From: Asaia bogorensis
Lineage (GTDB): Bacteria; Pseudomonadota; Alphaproteobacteria; Acetobacterales; Acetobacteraceae
Direction of reading: 5' to 3'
NCBI GenBank assembly: GCA_945871455.1
Contig: CAMBXJ010000015.1
Span: forward strand, 1 to 21,558
Length of the DNA: 21,558 nucleotides
The position numbers were made by a program, and so were the translations under genes. Shown here in pieces: positions 1 to 10,358 of the stretch (its first letter is position 1; each line of letters opens with the position of its first letter). The notes beneath the pieces were generated by a model, which saw only the letters and a program-made list of their open reading frames with translations, was not told where the DNA came from and made no database searches.

Positions 1-488
1 CCCGCGTCAGCCGCAACCTGGACCTTCACGATCCGGTCCGGGTTCGACACCGTGCCGCCACCGCCGCTGCCGCGCTTGATCTGATCCACGAGTTCCATGC
101 CCTCGGTCACCTGGCCCCAGATCGTGTATTGCCCGTCCAGATGCGACGACGGCGCGAACATGATGAAGAACTGGCTGTTGGCGCTGTTCGGGCTCTGGCT
201 GCGCGCCATGCCGCACGTGCCACGCAGGAACTTCGCCTCCCGCGTGAACTCGGCACGGATATCGTCCAGATCGCTGCCACCGGTCCCTGTGCCGGTCGGA
301 TCGCCGCCCTGCGCCATGAAGCCTTCGATCACGCGATGGAACGGCGTCCCATCGTAGAATCCTTTGCGAACCAGGGTCTTGATCTGTGCCACATGCATCG
401 GCGCCAGATCGGGACGCAGTTCGATCACCACCCGACCATGCGGGATATCGAGGTACAGGGTGTTCTCAAGCGGATTGGACGCACTCAT
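1..488 (-). CDS. ppiB: Cyclophilin-type peptidyl-prolyl isomerase, cytoplasmic, 3' end cut off
   Basis: Peptidyl-prolyl cis-trans isomerase of the cyclophilin family, which catalyses proline isomerisation during protein folding. The ATG at 488-486 is preceded by a GAAGGAA ribosome binding site, and the frame is open to base 1, so the stop codon lies outside the window; 162 full codons are visible. The cyclophilin core is clear: GFYDGTPFHRVIEGFMAQGG carries the catalytic Arg, Phe, Met and Gln, followed by CGMARSQSPNSANSQFFI and GQYTIWGQV. It begins MSASNPLENTLYLDI with no signal peptide, so it should be cytoplasmic, unlike the paralogue immediately upstream. The two are closely similar from the GFYDGTPFHRV segment onward, which indicates a tandem duplication. 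The stop is probably only a few codons beyond the edge, because the paralogue ends at the equivalent VAAD. The family is certain; the symbol ppiB rests on the lack of a leader. Confidence 0.93.
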   Translation of the reverse strand, partial: MSASNPLENTLYLDIPHGRVVIELRPDLAPMHVAQIKTLVRKGFYDGTPFHRVIEGFMAQGGDPTGTGTGGSDLDDIRAEFTREAKFLRGTCGMARSQSPNSANSQFFIMFAPSSHLDGQYTIWGQVTEGMELVDQIKRGSGGGGTVSNPDRIVKVQVAADA

Positions 489-566
489 GGAATTTTCCTT
501 CTGCGGGCCCACGGGATAGGGGCCAAGAGCCGGGTTGCTTGTGTCTCGGTCGGGCCAGGCCCCGAT

Positions 567-1139
567 CTACTTCACGTCGGCGGCAACGCGCATCCGCACG
601 ATGCGGTCGGGAGCGCCGGACACGGCGCCGTTCGCGCCGGTGCCGCGCTTTATCTGGTCCACCAGCTCCATCCCTTTCACCACCTGCCCCCACACCGTGT
701 ATTGCCCGTTCAGGCTCGGCGTCGGCGCATACATGATGAAGAACTGGCTGTTGGCGCTGTTCGGGTCCGATGACCGCGCCATGCCGCATACGCCACGCAG
801 GAACTGGCGCTGGCTGAATTCGGCCTGAAGGTTGGGCAACGGGCTTCCGCCGCCCCCGGTGCCGGTGGGGTCGCCACCCTGCGCCATGAAGCCCTCGATC
901 ACCCGATGGAACGGCGTGCCGTCATAGAAGCCCTGGCGCGCCAGGGTCTTGATCCGCTCCACGTGCTTGGGCGCCACGTTCGGCAGCAATTGGATCGTCA
1001 CCTGGCCCTGTTTCAGGTCCAGCAGGATCGTCTGCTCCGGGTCGAGCGGGGCGGTTTGGGCGAGGGTGGACCCACCCGCCAATCCGACCCCAGCGGCCAG
1101 AGTCAGGACGGATGTTGCGATCAGACTACGGCGATGCAT
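567..1139 (-). CDS. ppiA: Cyclophilin-type peptidyl-prolyl isomerase, exported
   Basis: Cyclophilin of 190 aa that probably assists folding in the periplasm. The N-terminus MHRRSLIATSVLTLAAGVG followed by LAGGSTLAQT is a classical signal peptide (two Arg, hydrophobic core, small residues near 26-28). The catalytic domain spans about residues 38-188, with FHRVIEGFMAQGGDPTGTG, CGMARSSDPNSANSQFF and GQYTVWGQV. The Trp that binds cyclosporin in eukaryotic cyclophilins is not present at the expected place before the LNG motif, as is common in bacterial members. The ATG has a GGAGG site 5 nt upstream (1145-1149 on the complementary strand). It lies 56 bp downstream of coaD and 78 bp upstream of the second cyclophilin, all on the same strand, so co-transcription from gyrA is likely. 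Length is normal for PpiA. Confidence 0.95.
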   Translation of the reverse strand: MHRRSLIATSVLTLAAGVGLAGGSTLAQTAPLDPEQTILLDLKQGQVTIQLLPNVAPKHVERIKTLARQGFYDGTPFHRVIEGFMAQGGDPTGTGGGGSPLPNLQAEFSQRQFLRGVCGMARSSDPNSANSQFFIMYAPTPSLNGQYTVWGQVVKGMELVDQIKRGTGANGAVSGAPDRIVRMRVAADVK

Positions 1140-1195
1140 CGACGCCTCCGGCGAGGGACAGGGGTGGTCCGGGATAACAGGGTTGGGGATGCGGT

Positions 1196-1715
1196 TCAGC
1201 CCCGAATACGTTTCAGCACCCGCTCATGCGTCATGGCTGGCACGAAGGTTGTGATGTCGCCGCCGAGGCGCGCAACCTCCTTCACCAGCCTGGACGCGAT
1301 AAACTGGTGGCGTTCGCTGGCCATCAGAAACACGGTCTCGATATCCGGCGCCATGCGGTAGTTCATGCCCGCCATCTGGAACTCGTAATCGAAATCCGAC
1401 ACCGCGCGCAGGCCGCGCACGATCATGCTGGCGCCGACCGAACGGGCGAAATCGATGAGGAGGGTGTCGAAGGGAACGACCTCGATCACGGTCCCGTTGC
1501 GTTCGGCGATGGACCGGGTTTCCGCCTGGACCAGTTCGACGCGTTCCTCCAACGAGAACAGCGGCCCCTTTCCCAGATTGATCGCCACGCCCACGACCAG
1601 TTTGTCCAACAGACGCGCGGCTCTGCCGATAACATCGATGTGGCCGTTGGTGATCGGGTCGAATGTGCCGGGATACAGCCCGACGCGTCTGAATAGGCCG
1701 GTTGCCGGCGCGGTT

Positions 1716-1723
<8 letters not shown>
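1196..1723 (-). CDS. coaD: Phosphopantetheine adenylyltransferase
   Basis: CoaD catalyses the penultimate step of coenzyme A synthesis: transfer of the AMP moiety of ATP to 4'-phosphopantetheine, giving dephospho-CoA in the cytoplasm. Nucleotidyltransferase signatures are present: [16 protein letters not shown] (residues 15-30, the T/HxGH-type motif as TNGH), [20 protein letters not shown] in the middle, and [15 protein letters not shown] near the C-terminus. The start chosen is the ATG at 1723-1721, giving 175 aa. It has a strong GAGGAAGGA site just upstream and overlaps the end of gyrA by 8 nt (ATGGCTGA). An in-frame ATG at 1753 would add ten charged residues ([10 protein letters not shown]) and lies inside gyrA; it is less likely. 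The overlap implies translational coupling to gyrA. Confidence 0.96.
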
Positions 1724-4508
<2,785 letters not shown>

Positions 4509-4771
4509 GTGGGACTCGGTGGGTTGGTCCGGGACACCCGGCTGGCGGTTCGGCGCTGCATCATGCGCGGCTAGATAGGCCGATTCCGGTCGGATGGCGA
4601 GGGGGAAGGTCGTTTCCCAGAATTCCGACGCCGACGAGCAGGACGGTTCCGATTGTGGAGAAAACCTTGCCTTGATGTCATGCGTGGGATCGGTATCCTG
4701 GGCCGGTTTGAAAACAGCGGCTGCGGAGATCAATCCCGATCAATCCGGGCCTACCCGACAGGGGGGATCAT
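4509..4771. promoter_or_regulatory. Divergent intergenic region between gyrA and dctP
   Basis: This 263-bp gap separates the divergent gyrA (minus) and dctP (plus) genes and must hold both promoters. For dctP, TTGATG at 4672-4677 and TATCCT at 4694-4699 are 16 bp apart and match the sigma-70 -35/-10 consensus at four of six positions each; this is only a candidate. The dctP ribosome binding site is the G-run AGGGGGGA at 4760-4767. No convincing gyrA promoter was picked out. The gyrA frame has no stop through most of this region, so part of it would be coding if gyrA starts further upstream. Confidence 0.4.
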
Positions 4772-5836
4772 ATGCGTTCCATTCGAAAGCGGCTCGCACG
4801 ACTGGCAACTGGCGCAACAGTGGCGGCAGCGATCGCGCTGTCCGGCGGTTCCGCCATGGCCCAGGACAAGAAGGTCCGCGCCAATATGGCGGGCGCCTTT
4901 CCCAGCTCCATGGGCATCCTTGGCCCGGCACAGGCCCGCACCGTCGATCTGATCAAGAAGCTGTCCAACGGCTCGATCGACATCAAGTTCTTCGAACCCG
5001 GCGCCCTGGTGCCCGGCAGCCAGTATTTCGACGCGATCTCCAACGGCTCGCTCGACATGGCCTACACCGCCGCGGGCTATTTCACCGGCAAGGATATCGC
5101 CTTCGCCATGTTCACCACCGTTCCGTTCGGGCCCGGCGCCGGTGAGTATATGGCCTGGTTCGAATACGGCGGCGGCAACCAGCTCATGAAGGAGATGCAC
5201 GCCAAGTACAACATCGTGGCGCTGAATTGCGGCTTGCAACCGCCCGAAGGGTCCGGCTGGTTCCGCAAGGAAATCAAAAGCCTGGACGACCTGAAGGGCC
5301 TTAAAATGCGCTTCTTTGGCCTCGGTGCCAACGTCATGCAGAAGCTCGGTGTCAATACCCAGCTCCTCCAGGCCGGCGAAATCTTTCAGGCCCTGCAACT
5401 CGGCACGATCGATGCGACCGAATTTTCCATGCCGACCATGGACCTGACCCTGGGTTTCTATCAGGTCGCGAAATTCTACTACTTCCCAGGATGGCACCAG
5501 CAGACCTCGGTCGGTCAGCTCTACATCTCCCAGAAAAAGTGGGCGGAGTTTTCGGAGCACCAGAAGATCGTCGTCGAGCAGGCTTGCAAGGCACAGATGC
5601 TGCAGGAATTCGCGGAAGCCGAGGCCCTGCAATTCGGCGCCATGAAGGAGCTTCAGGCGAAGGGCGTACAGTTCAAGAACTGGTCGCCGGAGATCATGGC
5701 CGTCCTGGAAGCCAAGTGGTTGGAGGTCGTGCAGGAAGAATCCGCCAAGAGCGAGAACTTCAAAAAGATCTGGGCGTCCTATTCCGAGTTCCGCAAGAAC
5801 TATAAGATCTGGGCCGACTATGGCTACTTGAAGTAA
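4772..5836 (+). CDS. dctP: TRAP transporter periplasmic solute-binding protein (DctP family, TakP-like)
   Basis: Periplasmic receptor of a tripartite ATP-independent (TRAP) transporter, delivering an organic acid to the DctQM membrane pair; transport is normally driven by a sodium gradient. The 354-aa product starts with a signal peptide (MRSIRKRLARLATGATVAAA, predicted cleavage after AMA at residue 30). The DctP fold is recognised from SIDIKFFEPGALVPGSQYFD, LDMAYTAAGYFTG, LDDLKGLKMRFFG (Arg180, the usual carboxylate-binding arginine), GEIFQALQLGTIDATEF and FYYFPGWHQQ. The last two segments resemble the 2-oxoacid-binding TakP subgroup more than the C4-dicarboxylate DctP, as judged from memory of that family, so a 2-oxo or hydroxy acid is a reasonable guess at the ligand. 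A strong terminator follows at once, separating it from dctQM. Confidence 0.93.
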   Translation: MRSIRKRLARLATGATVAAAIALSGGSAMAQDKKVRANMAGAFPSSMGILGPAQARTVDLIKKLSNGSIDIKFFEPGALVPGSQYFDAISNGSLDMAYTAAGYFTGKDIAFAMFTTVPFGPGAGEYMAWFEYGGGNQLMKEMHAKYNIVALNCGLQPPEGSGWFRKEIKSLDDLKGLKMRFFGLGANVMQKLGVNTQLLQAGEIFQALQLGTIDATEFSMPTMDLTLGFYQVAKFYYFPGWHQQTSVGQLYISQKKWAEFSEHQKIVVEQACKAQMLQEFAEAEALQFGAMKELQAKGVQFKNWSPEIMAVLEAKWLEVVQEESAKSENFKKIWASYSEFRKNYKIWADYGYLK

Positions 5837-5850
5837 TATAACCGGAAACC

Positions 5851-5884
5851 GGGCGGAGACCGCGAGGTCGCCGCCCTTTTTCGC
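5851..5884 (+). terminator. Rho-independent terminator after dctP
   Basis: The hairpin starts 15 bp after the dctP stop: GGGCGG pairs with CCGCCC and GACC with GGTC around a GCGA (GNRA-type) tetraloop, with one A/G mismatch in the stem. It is followed by TTTTT at 5877-5881. It sits between dctP and dctQM, so it should make most transcripts carry dctP alone and lower the level of the membrane subunits. Confidence 0.85.
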
Positions 5885-5944
5885 ATCGACGTCGTGCCGA
5901 ACCGTCCCCACATAAGCCGGGCCGGGCGCCCCGACCGGCCAGTT

Positions 5945-5977
5945 CCACCGCAACAGCCGCGGCTGCTGTCACGGTGG
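5945..5977 (+). promoter_or_regulatory. Inverted repeat in the dctP-dctQ gap
   Basis: CCACCG (5945-5950) and CGGTGG (5972-5977) enclose ACAGC/GCTGT (5953-5957 and 5965-5969), forming an imperfect 33-bp inverted repeat with no T-tract. A 13-bp palindrome, CTTCACCGTGAAG, follows at 6002-6014, and CAACCAGGC occurs twice, at 5986-5994 and 6055-6063. The second copy lies inside ACCAG-GCAT-CTGGT, just before the dctQ ribosome binding site. These could be operators or leader hairpins controlling dctQM; no regulator is identified. Confidence 0.35.
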
Positions 5978-6086
5978 ATTTAATCCAACCAGGCCGTCGC
6001 TCTTCACCGTGAAGGATCGCGGCGATAACAGCCTGATCACGCGACAGAACGAGACAACCAGGCATCTGGTCCGGGGAGAAAAAGCA

Positions 6087-6647
6087 ATGCTGGCGATGAT
6101 CGCTTGCGCGAACGTCATTAAGACCATACTCGAAAAGCTCGCCTTCGCGGCGGGCTGGCTGCTGATCGTGTTGATGTGCATCACCTGCACCGATATCTTC
6201 TGCCGCAAGCTTGGTATTCCCATTCCGCTGACGAAATTTCAGGAATTGGAATACTATCTGCACACTGCCGTGTTTTCTCTGTGGATGGGATACAATTACG
6301 CGATCAACGCCCATCCGCGCGTCGACTCCTACACGGAAACCCTGGGGTATCGTGTCCGCGCCTGGATCGAGTTGGTCGGCTGCCTGGTGTTTGCGCTGCC
6401 CTATATGGGCATCCTGGTTTATTTCGGCTGGGATTTCTTCTGGACCTCCTATTTCCAAGACGAAGCTTCGGAAAATGCCCTGGGTTGGGGCAATCGCTGG
6501 GTCGTGAAGGGTGTCTTCTATTTTGGCCTATGGCTCGTGGTCCTTGGGATCATTAGTGTCATGGCTCGGCTGATCGCCTATCTGTTCGGCGGTCTGGAAC
6601 AGAAAACAACCGGCCTCGATCTCGGCCACGTCGAACTCGAAGCCTAG
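6087..6647 (+). CDS. dctQ: TRAP transporter small membrane subunit
   Basis: Small integral membrane component of the TRAP transporter, 186 aa, which forms the membrane complex with DctM and helps dock the binding protein. Four hydrophobic segments are visible: LAFAAGWLLIVLMCITCTDI, a segment around YYLHTAVFSLWMGYNYAINA, IELVGCLVFALPYMGILVYF and FYFGLWLVVLGIISVMARLI. The acidic pair in FQELEYYLHTAVFSLWMGYN and the following HPRVD are typical of the DctQ family. The ATG at 6087 is preferred over the in-frame ATG at 6009 because GGGGAG at 6073-6078 lies 8 nt upstream, and the extra residues of the longer form are polar and unlike the family. It ends 9 bp before dctM. Confidence 0.92.
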   Translation: MLAMIACANVIKTILEKLAFAAGWLLIVLMCITCTDIFCRKLGIPIPLTKFQELEYYLHTAVFSLWMGYNYAINAHPRVDSYTETLGYRVRAWIELVGCLVFALPYMGILVYFGWDFFWTSYFQDEASENALGWGNRWVVKGVFYFGLWLVVLGIISVMARLIAYLFGGLEQKTTGLDLGHVELEA

Positions 6648-6656
6648 GACACGACC

Positions 6657-8039
6657 ATGATCGACTGGATTACCGACTACCTCGCCCTGATCATGTTCGT
6701 GGCGATGTTCTTCATGATTTTCTGCGGCTTCCCCGTTGCCTTCGTCATGGGCGGCATGGGGCTGACATTCGGCCTGCTCGGCTGGATGCTGGACGTGTTT
6801 CCCATCGTCGGCATGTCCAACATCCTTCTCCGCATGTGGGGAGGCGTCGCACTCGACCAGGTGCTGGTCTCGGTGCCGATGTTCATCCTGATGGGATCGA
6901 TCCTGGAGCGGTCGGGTTCCGCCGCGTCCATGCTGCGCGCGACCGAAATCCTGCTGCGTCGCACGCCCGGCGGCCTCGCGGTTTCGGTCATGGTGATGGG
7001 CACGATTCTGGCCGCACCCATCGGTGTGGTTGGTGCCGCCGTCGTTCTGCTGTCATTGATCGCCTTGCCGCAGATGCTGGCATCCGGCTACGATAAGCGA
7101 CTCGCGATCGGCACGATCGCCTCGGCCGGCACGCTGGGCATCCTGATCCCGCCCGCCATCATGCTGGTGGTGATGGCAGAAATGCTGAACGCCAATGCCG
7201 GCGCGCTGTTCCTGTCCGCCACCATGCCGGGCCTGCTGCTGTCCGGTCTTTACCTGATCTACATTGTCGCGGTGGCGATCTTTCAGCCGCACAAGACCCC
7301 GAAACTGCCGGACGATCACGGCCCGCAGACAAATGCCGAATTCTGGAACACCATGTGGCGTGGGCTGTTCCCAATGACCTTCCTGATGGTCGTTGTCATG
7401 GGATCGATCTTTGCGGGCTGGGCCACGGCCACGGAAAGCGCCGGAGTAGGCGTGCTCGGCGCTTTCATCATCGCCTGGCTCAACAAGCAACTGAACCTCC
7501 GGATGGTCAACGACGCCCTTCGCTCGGCCTGCCGAGCAAATGGGATGGTGTTCCTGATTTTTTTGGGGGCAACTGGGTTTTCGTATGTTTTCAGGACCTT
7601 GGGCGGCGACGATCTGATGATCTCGACGCTTTACTACTTCGGTATCGACACGAAGTGGGAGATGCTGACCTTCCTGATGATCCTGATCTTCCTGCTGGGC
7701 TTCCCGTTCGAGTGGATCGAGATCTGCCTGATCGTCCTGCCGATTTTCGCGCCGATCCTGATGAAATACGACTTCAGCGACCATTTGGGTGACAATACCG
7801 GCCTGATGGTCTGGTTCGGAACCTTGGTCGCGGTAAACCTGCAAACCGCGTTCATGACTCCACCGTTCGGAGCGACGTTATTTTACATGAAAGGCACCGC
7901 GCCGCCCGGCATCACCATGTCGGACATCTATCGCGGCATGTATCCGTTCGTGGCGCTTCAGGTGGTCGGGCTGCTGCTGTGCATCGCGTTCCCGCAGATC
8001 GTGCTGTGGCTGCCGCGCGCCGCCGGTCTGCTGGACTGA
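6657..8039 (+). CDS. dctM: TRAP transporter large permease subunit
   Basis: Large membrane subunit of the TRAP transporter, thought to form the translocation channel and carry out the ion-coupled step. The 460-aa protein is hydrophobic throughout, with about 12 membrane segments. Family landmarks are FCGFPVAFVMGGMGLTFGLL near the N-terminus, VPMFILMGSILERSG, APIGVVGAAVVLLSLIALP, SAGTLGILIPPAIMLVVMAE and ATATESAGVGVLGAF. The C-terminal NLQTAFMTPPFGATLFYMKG is highly characteristic of DctM. It follows dctQ by 9 bp and is clearly co-translated with it. Length is within the normal range for the larger DctM class. The substrate cannot be read from this subunit. Confidence 0.95.
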   Translation: MIDWITDYLALIMFVAMFFMIFCGFPVAFVMGGMGLTFGLLGWMLDVFPIVGMSNILLRMWGGVALDQVLVSVPMFILMGSILERSGSAASMLRATEILLRRTPGGLAVSVMVMGTILAAPIGVVGAAVVLLSLIALPQMLASGYDKRLAIGTIASAGTLGILIPPAIMLVVMAEMLNANAGALFLSATMPGLLLSGLYLIYIVAVAIFQPHKTPKLPDDHGPQTNAEFWNTMWRGLFPMTFLMVVVMGSIFAGWATATESAGVGVLGAFIIAWLNKQLNLRMVNDALRSACRANGMVFLIFLGATGFSYVFRTLGGDDLMISTLYYFGIDTKWEMLTFLMILIFLLGFPFEWIEICLIVLPIFAPILMKYDFSDHLGDNTGLMVWFGTLVAVNLQTAFMTPPFGATLFYMKGTAPPGITMSDIYRGMYPFVALQVVGLLLCIAFPQIVLWLPRAAGLLD

Positions 8040-8046
8040 CCCAACT

Positions 8047-8068
8047 GGCGGCTCCTGAAGGGGCCGCC
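8047..8068 (+). terminator. Hairpin just after dctM
   Basis: GGCGGCTCC and GGGGCCGCC (8047-8055 and 8060-8068) pair over 9 bp, including one G-T wobble, around a TGAA loop. It starts 8 bp after the dctM stop. There is no T-tract, so on its own it is a weak terminator or an RNA 3'-end stabiliser. Confidence 0.5.
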
Positions 8069-8090
8069 TGTCCACCCAAGGCGCCGAAAC

Positions 8091-8122
8091 GGGCGGCTGG
8101 AGGATGCTCCAGCCGCCCTTAT
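8091..8122. terminator. Perfect 12-bp hairpin between convergent genes
   Basis: GGGCGGCTGGAG (8091-8102) and CTCCAGCCGCCC (8107-8118) pair perfectly around GATG. A short T-rich stretch follows on the plus strand (TTATCCGTT), and AAAC precedes it, giving GTTT on the minus strand. It lies between the ends of the convergent dctM and hydrolase genes and probably acts as a bidirectional terminator. Confidence 0.75.
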
Positions 8123-8125
8123 CCG

Positions 8126-9001
8126 TTAGTCCCGCTTGAACTTGTAGTTGAACCGATCGCCATCCGCCGTCACCAACCCCACCGTCGGCGACGGGAAATG
8201 GATCGGCATCAGCAAGGTGTTGGTATCCGCCACCGACGACAGAAACGTCCGGCGCGACTCGGCGGCCTGTTTAGGATCCCAGTCCACACCCGGGCACCAA
8301 TCGACCTCTCGGCACTGAATCGCGTGGTGCATCATGTCGCCGGTCACCACCGCCCGCTGCCCACGAGAAAAAATGTTGACGCAGCAATGGCACGGCGAGT
8401 GGCCCGGAGTCGGCGTCAGGGTAATCGTGTCGTCCAGCGCGTAGTCATCGTCCACCAGCAAGGCCTGGCCGGCTTCCACGATCGGCAGGCAGTTGTCGCG
8501 GAACACCGTGCCGGGCGGGTTGGCGCCCTTCTTATGTTCGGCTTCCCAGGCCGCATATTCGCGCTTGTGGAACACATATTTTGCGTTCGGGAAGGTCGGC
8601 ACCCAGCGCCCGTCGCGCAAGGTGGTGTTCCAGCCGGTGTGGTCGATGTGCAGATGCGTGCAGAATACGTAATCGACCTTGTCGTAGCTGACGCCGAGGG
8701 CGAACAGCTCCTTCCGCCAGCGCTCCTTGCCGGGGAAGTCGAACGGCGCCGGATGGCCCTTGTCCTCTCCGGTGCAGGTATCGACCAGGATGGTGTGGTG
8801 CGGCGTGCGCACGACGAAGGTCTGATAGGTGATGACCATCATGCCGCGCGCGACGTCGAAGACTTCGGGCTCCATCGAAGGCAGGTGATGGTTCCAGGTT
8901 GCTTCGTTGTAGGCCGGAAAGAAATCCTGCGGGCGCCGCCATGGCCCCTCCCGTTCGATCACCGCGTCGATGGTGATGTCGCCGATTTTGATTTGCCGCA
9001 T
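8126..9001 (-). CDS. Metallo-beta-lactamase-fold hydrolase (possible lactonase)
   Basis: Dinuclear metal hydrolase of the metallo-beta-lactamase superfamily, 291 aa. All metal-binding positions are visible: THLHIDHTGW gives His116, His118, Asp120 and His121; TPGHSPCHCC gives His201; VTGDMMHH gives Asp222; LMPIHFPSP gives His268. The closest general type is the lactonase/AttM-like and 'MBL fold metallo-hydrolase' group, but the substrate is unknown. It has no signal peptide and should be cytoplasmic. The ATG at 9001 is chosen because GGGAGGAG lies about 9 nt upstream; an in-frame ATG at 9052 has no such site. It is on the same strand as the upstream monooxygenase and aminotransferase but separated by 328 bp holding a large palindrome. 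It is convergent with the TRAP operon, consistent with a shared catabolic role. Confidence 0.9.
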   Translation of the reverse strand: MRQIKIGDITIDAVIEREGPWRRPQDFFPAYNEATWNHHLPSMEPEVFDVARGMMVITYQTFVVRTPHHTILVDTCTGEDKGHPAPFDFPGKERWRKELFALGVSYDKVDYVFCTHLHIDHTGWNTTLRDGRWVPTFPNAKYVFHKREYAAWEAEHKKGANPPGTVFRDNCLPIVEAGQALLVDDDYALDDTITLTPTPGHSPCHCCVNIFSRGQRAVVTGDMMHHAIQCREVDWCPGVDWDPKQAAESRRTFLSSVADTNTLLMPIHFPSPTVGLVTADGDRFNYKFKRD

Positions 9002-9329
9002 GGTTGGGTCTCCTCCCGGAATGCGCCGGCAACCTACCAAGACGCCATCCACGGGGGAAGCGCGCGGCTCCGCAAGGGTGCGGTTCTACATTGTTTGGAT
9101 CAACGTCGACGACGCTAACCATGGGCCGACAGACACGCCTCACCGTCATTGCCGAGCTTCACCCGGCAACCCGCGCTTCAACGGCGGGGGTGGGTTGCCG
9201 GGTCAAGCTCGGCAATGACGGTGAGGCTGTTACTCGACCACACAACTTCGGTTCGCACCGGCTCCGCAACCCGCGGCCATATCCACCCTAGCCGCTGAGA
9301 GGTCGTGGGCGGATCAGACCGCCCCCACG
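9002..9329. other. Intergenic region without a gene, holding a palindromic element
   Basis: These 328 bp lie between the 3' end of the monooxygenase gene and the start of the hydrolase gene, both on the minus strand. The hydrolase ribosome binding site is at the left end. The only clear structure is the inverted repeat at 9138-9226. Short open frames here show no family resemblance and no ribosome binding site. Confidence 0.6.
9138..9226. repeat. Large REP-like inverted repeat
   Basis: Two 35-bp arms (9138-9172 and 9192-9226) are reverse complements with a single mismatch, separated by 19 bp. The arms begin CCTCACCGTCATTGCCGAGC and end CCCGGCAACCC. In alphaproteobacterial genomes, intergenic palindromes with a CCGTCATTGCCG head and a GCTTGACCCGG core are usually dispersed REP-type elements. 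As RNA it would form a very stable stem. It could stabilise the upstream message or end transcription before the hydrolase gene. Confidence 0.8.
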
Positions 9330-10358
9330 CTACCGGACGGCCGCCTTCAACCGCGGCACCACATCGCGGAAATAGCGTTCGAGGCTGGGGTTCATCTGGT
9401 CCGGCGTCAGGCCGGGCGGTACCGCCCAGGTTACCAGATCGGTGATGCCGTATTCCTTCACGAAGGTCGCCAGTTCCGCGACGCAATGCTCGACATTGCC
9501 AACCACCCAGGCCTGCGGAATCCGCGCCTCTTCGGTATTGCCACGCACGCCGCCCGCCCCGGCCCCACTGCCCAGATCCTGCTGGAATCGAGCATAGGTG
9601 CTCATGCGATAGCGTTCGGCCTGGCGCACCGCCGGCCAGTCGCGATCGGGATCGTCGGTCACCAGGCAGGACCGGATGATCCCCACCCGGTATTTATCCG
9701 GGTCGCGCCCCGTCGCGGTCAGTTCAGCCCGCCAGGGGTCCAGCACGGTGGAGCGTGGGCCTTGCGGCAGCAGATTGGCATCGGATCGGGCGCAGCGCTG
9801 TGCCCCCGCCTCCGACATCGCCGCGACCCACAAAGGCGGCCCGCCGGCCTGCACGTAGCCGGGGCGGATCGTTACGTCCTGGAAGTCGTAGCGCTTGCCG
9901 CGGAAGCTGAATTTCTCGCCGGTGAAGGCCAGTTTCAGGACCGCGATCCCCTCGTCGGTCAGCGACACACGGCGCGACACCGGCAGGCCGAAGCCTTTGA
10001 ACTCATGCGGCGCGTAGCCCATGCCGACACCCAGCTCGACCCGGCCGTTGGACAGTGTGTCCAGCACGGCCAGGTCTTCGGCCAGGCGGATCGGGTGGTT
10101 GAACGGCAGCAGGCACACGTCGCAGGAAAAGCGCGCATGTTTGGTGCGCGCCGCCATGGCGGAGGCCACGGGAATCCACGATGGCAGGTAGCCGTCGTCC
10201 AGGAAATGGTGCTCGGTGAACCACACCAGATCCAGCCCGATCCCGTCCAGCCAGACCACCTGGTCCATCAGCGCCGCATACATCGCAGTGTTGGTCATCC
10301 CGGTCGCCGCGGTGTTGCGGAAATCGTGGACGACGCCGACCCGCAGCGGCGGACGCAT
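9330..10358 (-). CDS. LLM-class (luciferase-like) flavin-dependent monooxygenase
   Basis: Luciferase-like TIM-barrel flavin enzyme of 342 aa. Members use reduced FMN (some use F420) to oxygenate or oxidise small molecules in the cytoplasm. Diagnostic segments are LDLVWFTEHHFLDDGYLPSW (residues 42-61, with the EHH motif as in LuxA) and NHPIRLAEDLAVLDTLSNGR leading into VELGVGMGY (87-115). Further matches are GPPLWVAAMSEAGAQRCAR and the C-terminal ITDLVTWAVPPGLTPDQMNP. The region between about residues 235 and 275 (RFQQDLGSGAGAGGVRGNTE) is a glycine-rich loop typical of a substrate lid, but it does not name the substrate. The ATG overlaps the stop of the aminotransferase by one base (TGATG at 10360-10356), so the two are translationally coupled and probably act in one pathway. 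The monooxygenase family is sure; the reaction is unknown. Confidence 0.9.
   Translation of the reverse strand: MRPPLRVGVVHDFRNTAATGMTNTAMYAALMDQVVWLDGIGLDLVWFTEHHFLDDGYLPSWIPVASAMAARTKHARFSCDVCLLPFNHPIRLAEDLAVLDTLSNGRVELGVGMGYAPHEFKGFGLPVSRRVSLTDEGIAVLKLAFTGEKFSFRGKRYDFQDVTIRPGYVQAGGPPLWVAAMSEAGAQRCARSDANLLPQGPRSTVLDPWRAELTATGRDPDKYRVGIIRSCLVTDDPDRDWPAVRQAERYRMSTYARFQQDLGSGAGAGGVRGNTEEARIPQAWVVGNVEHCVAELATFVKEYGITDLVTWAVPPGLTPDQMNPSLERYFRDVVPRLKAAVR

Noticed and set aside
4751..5953. 400-codon minus-strand open frame opposite dctP
   Set aside because: dctP has a signal peptide, family motifs and a terminator; the opposite frame has none.
7558..7570. T-run followed by G-run in dctM as a frameshift or slippage site
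   Set aside because: The DctM frame continues normally on both sides with family motifs, and no alternative frame product is apparent.
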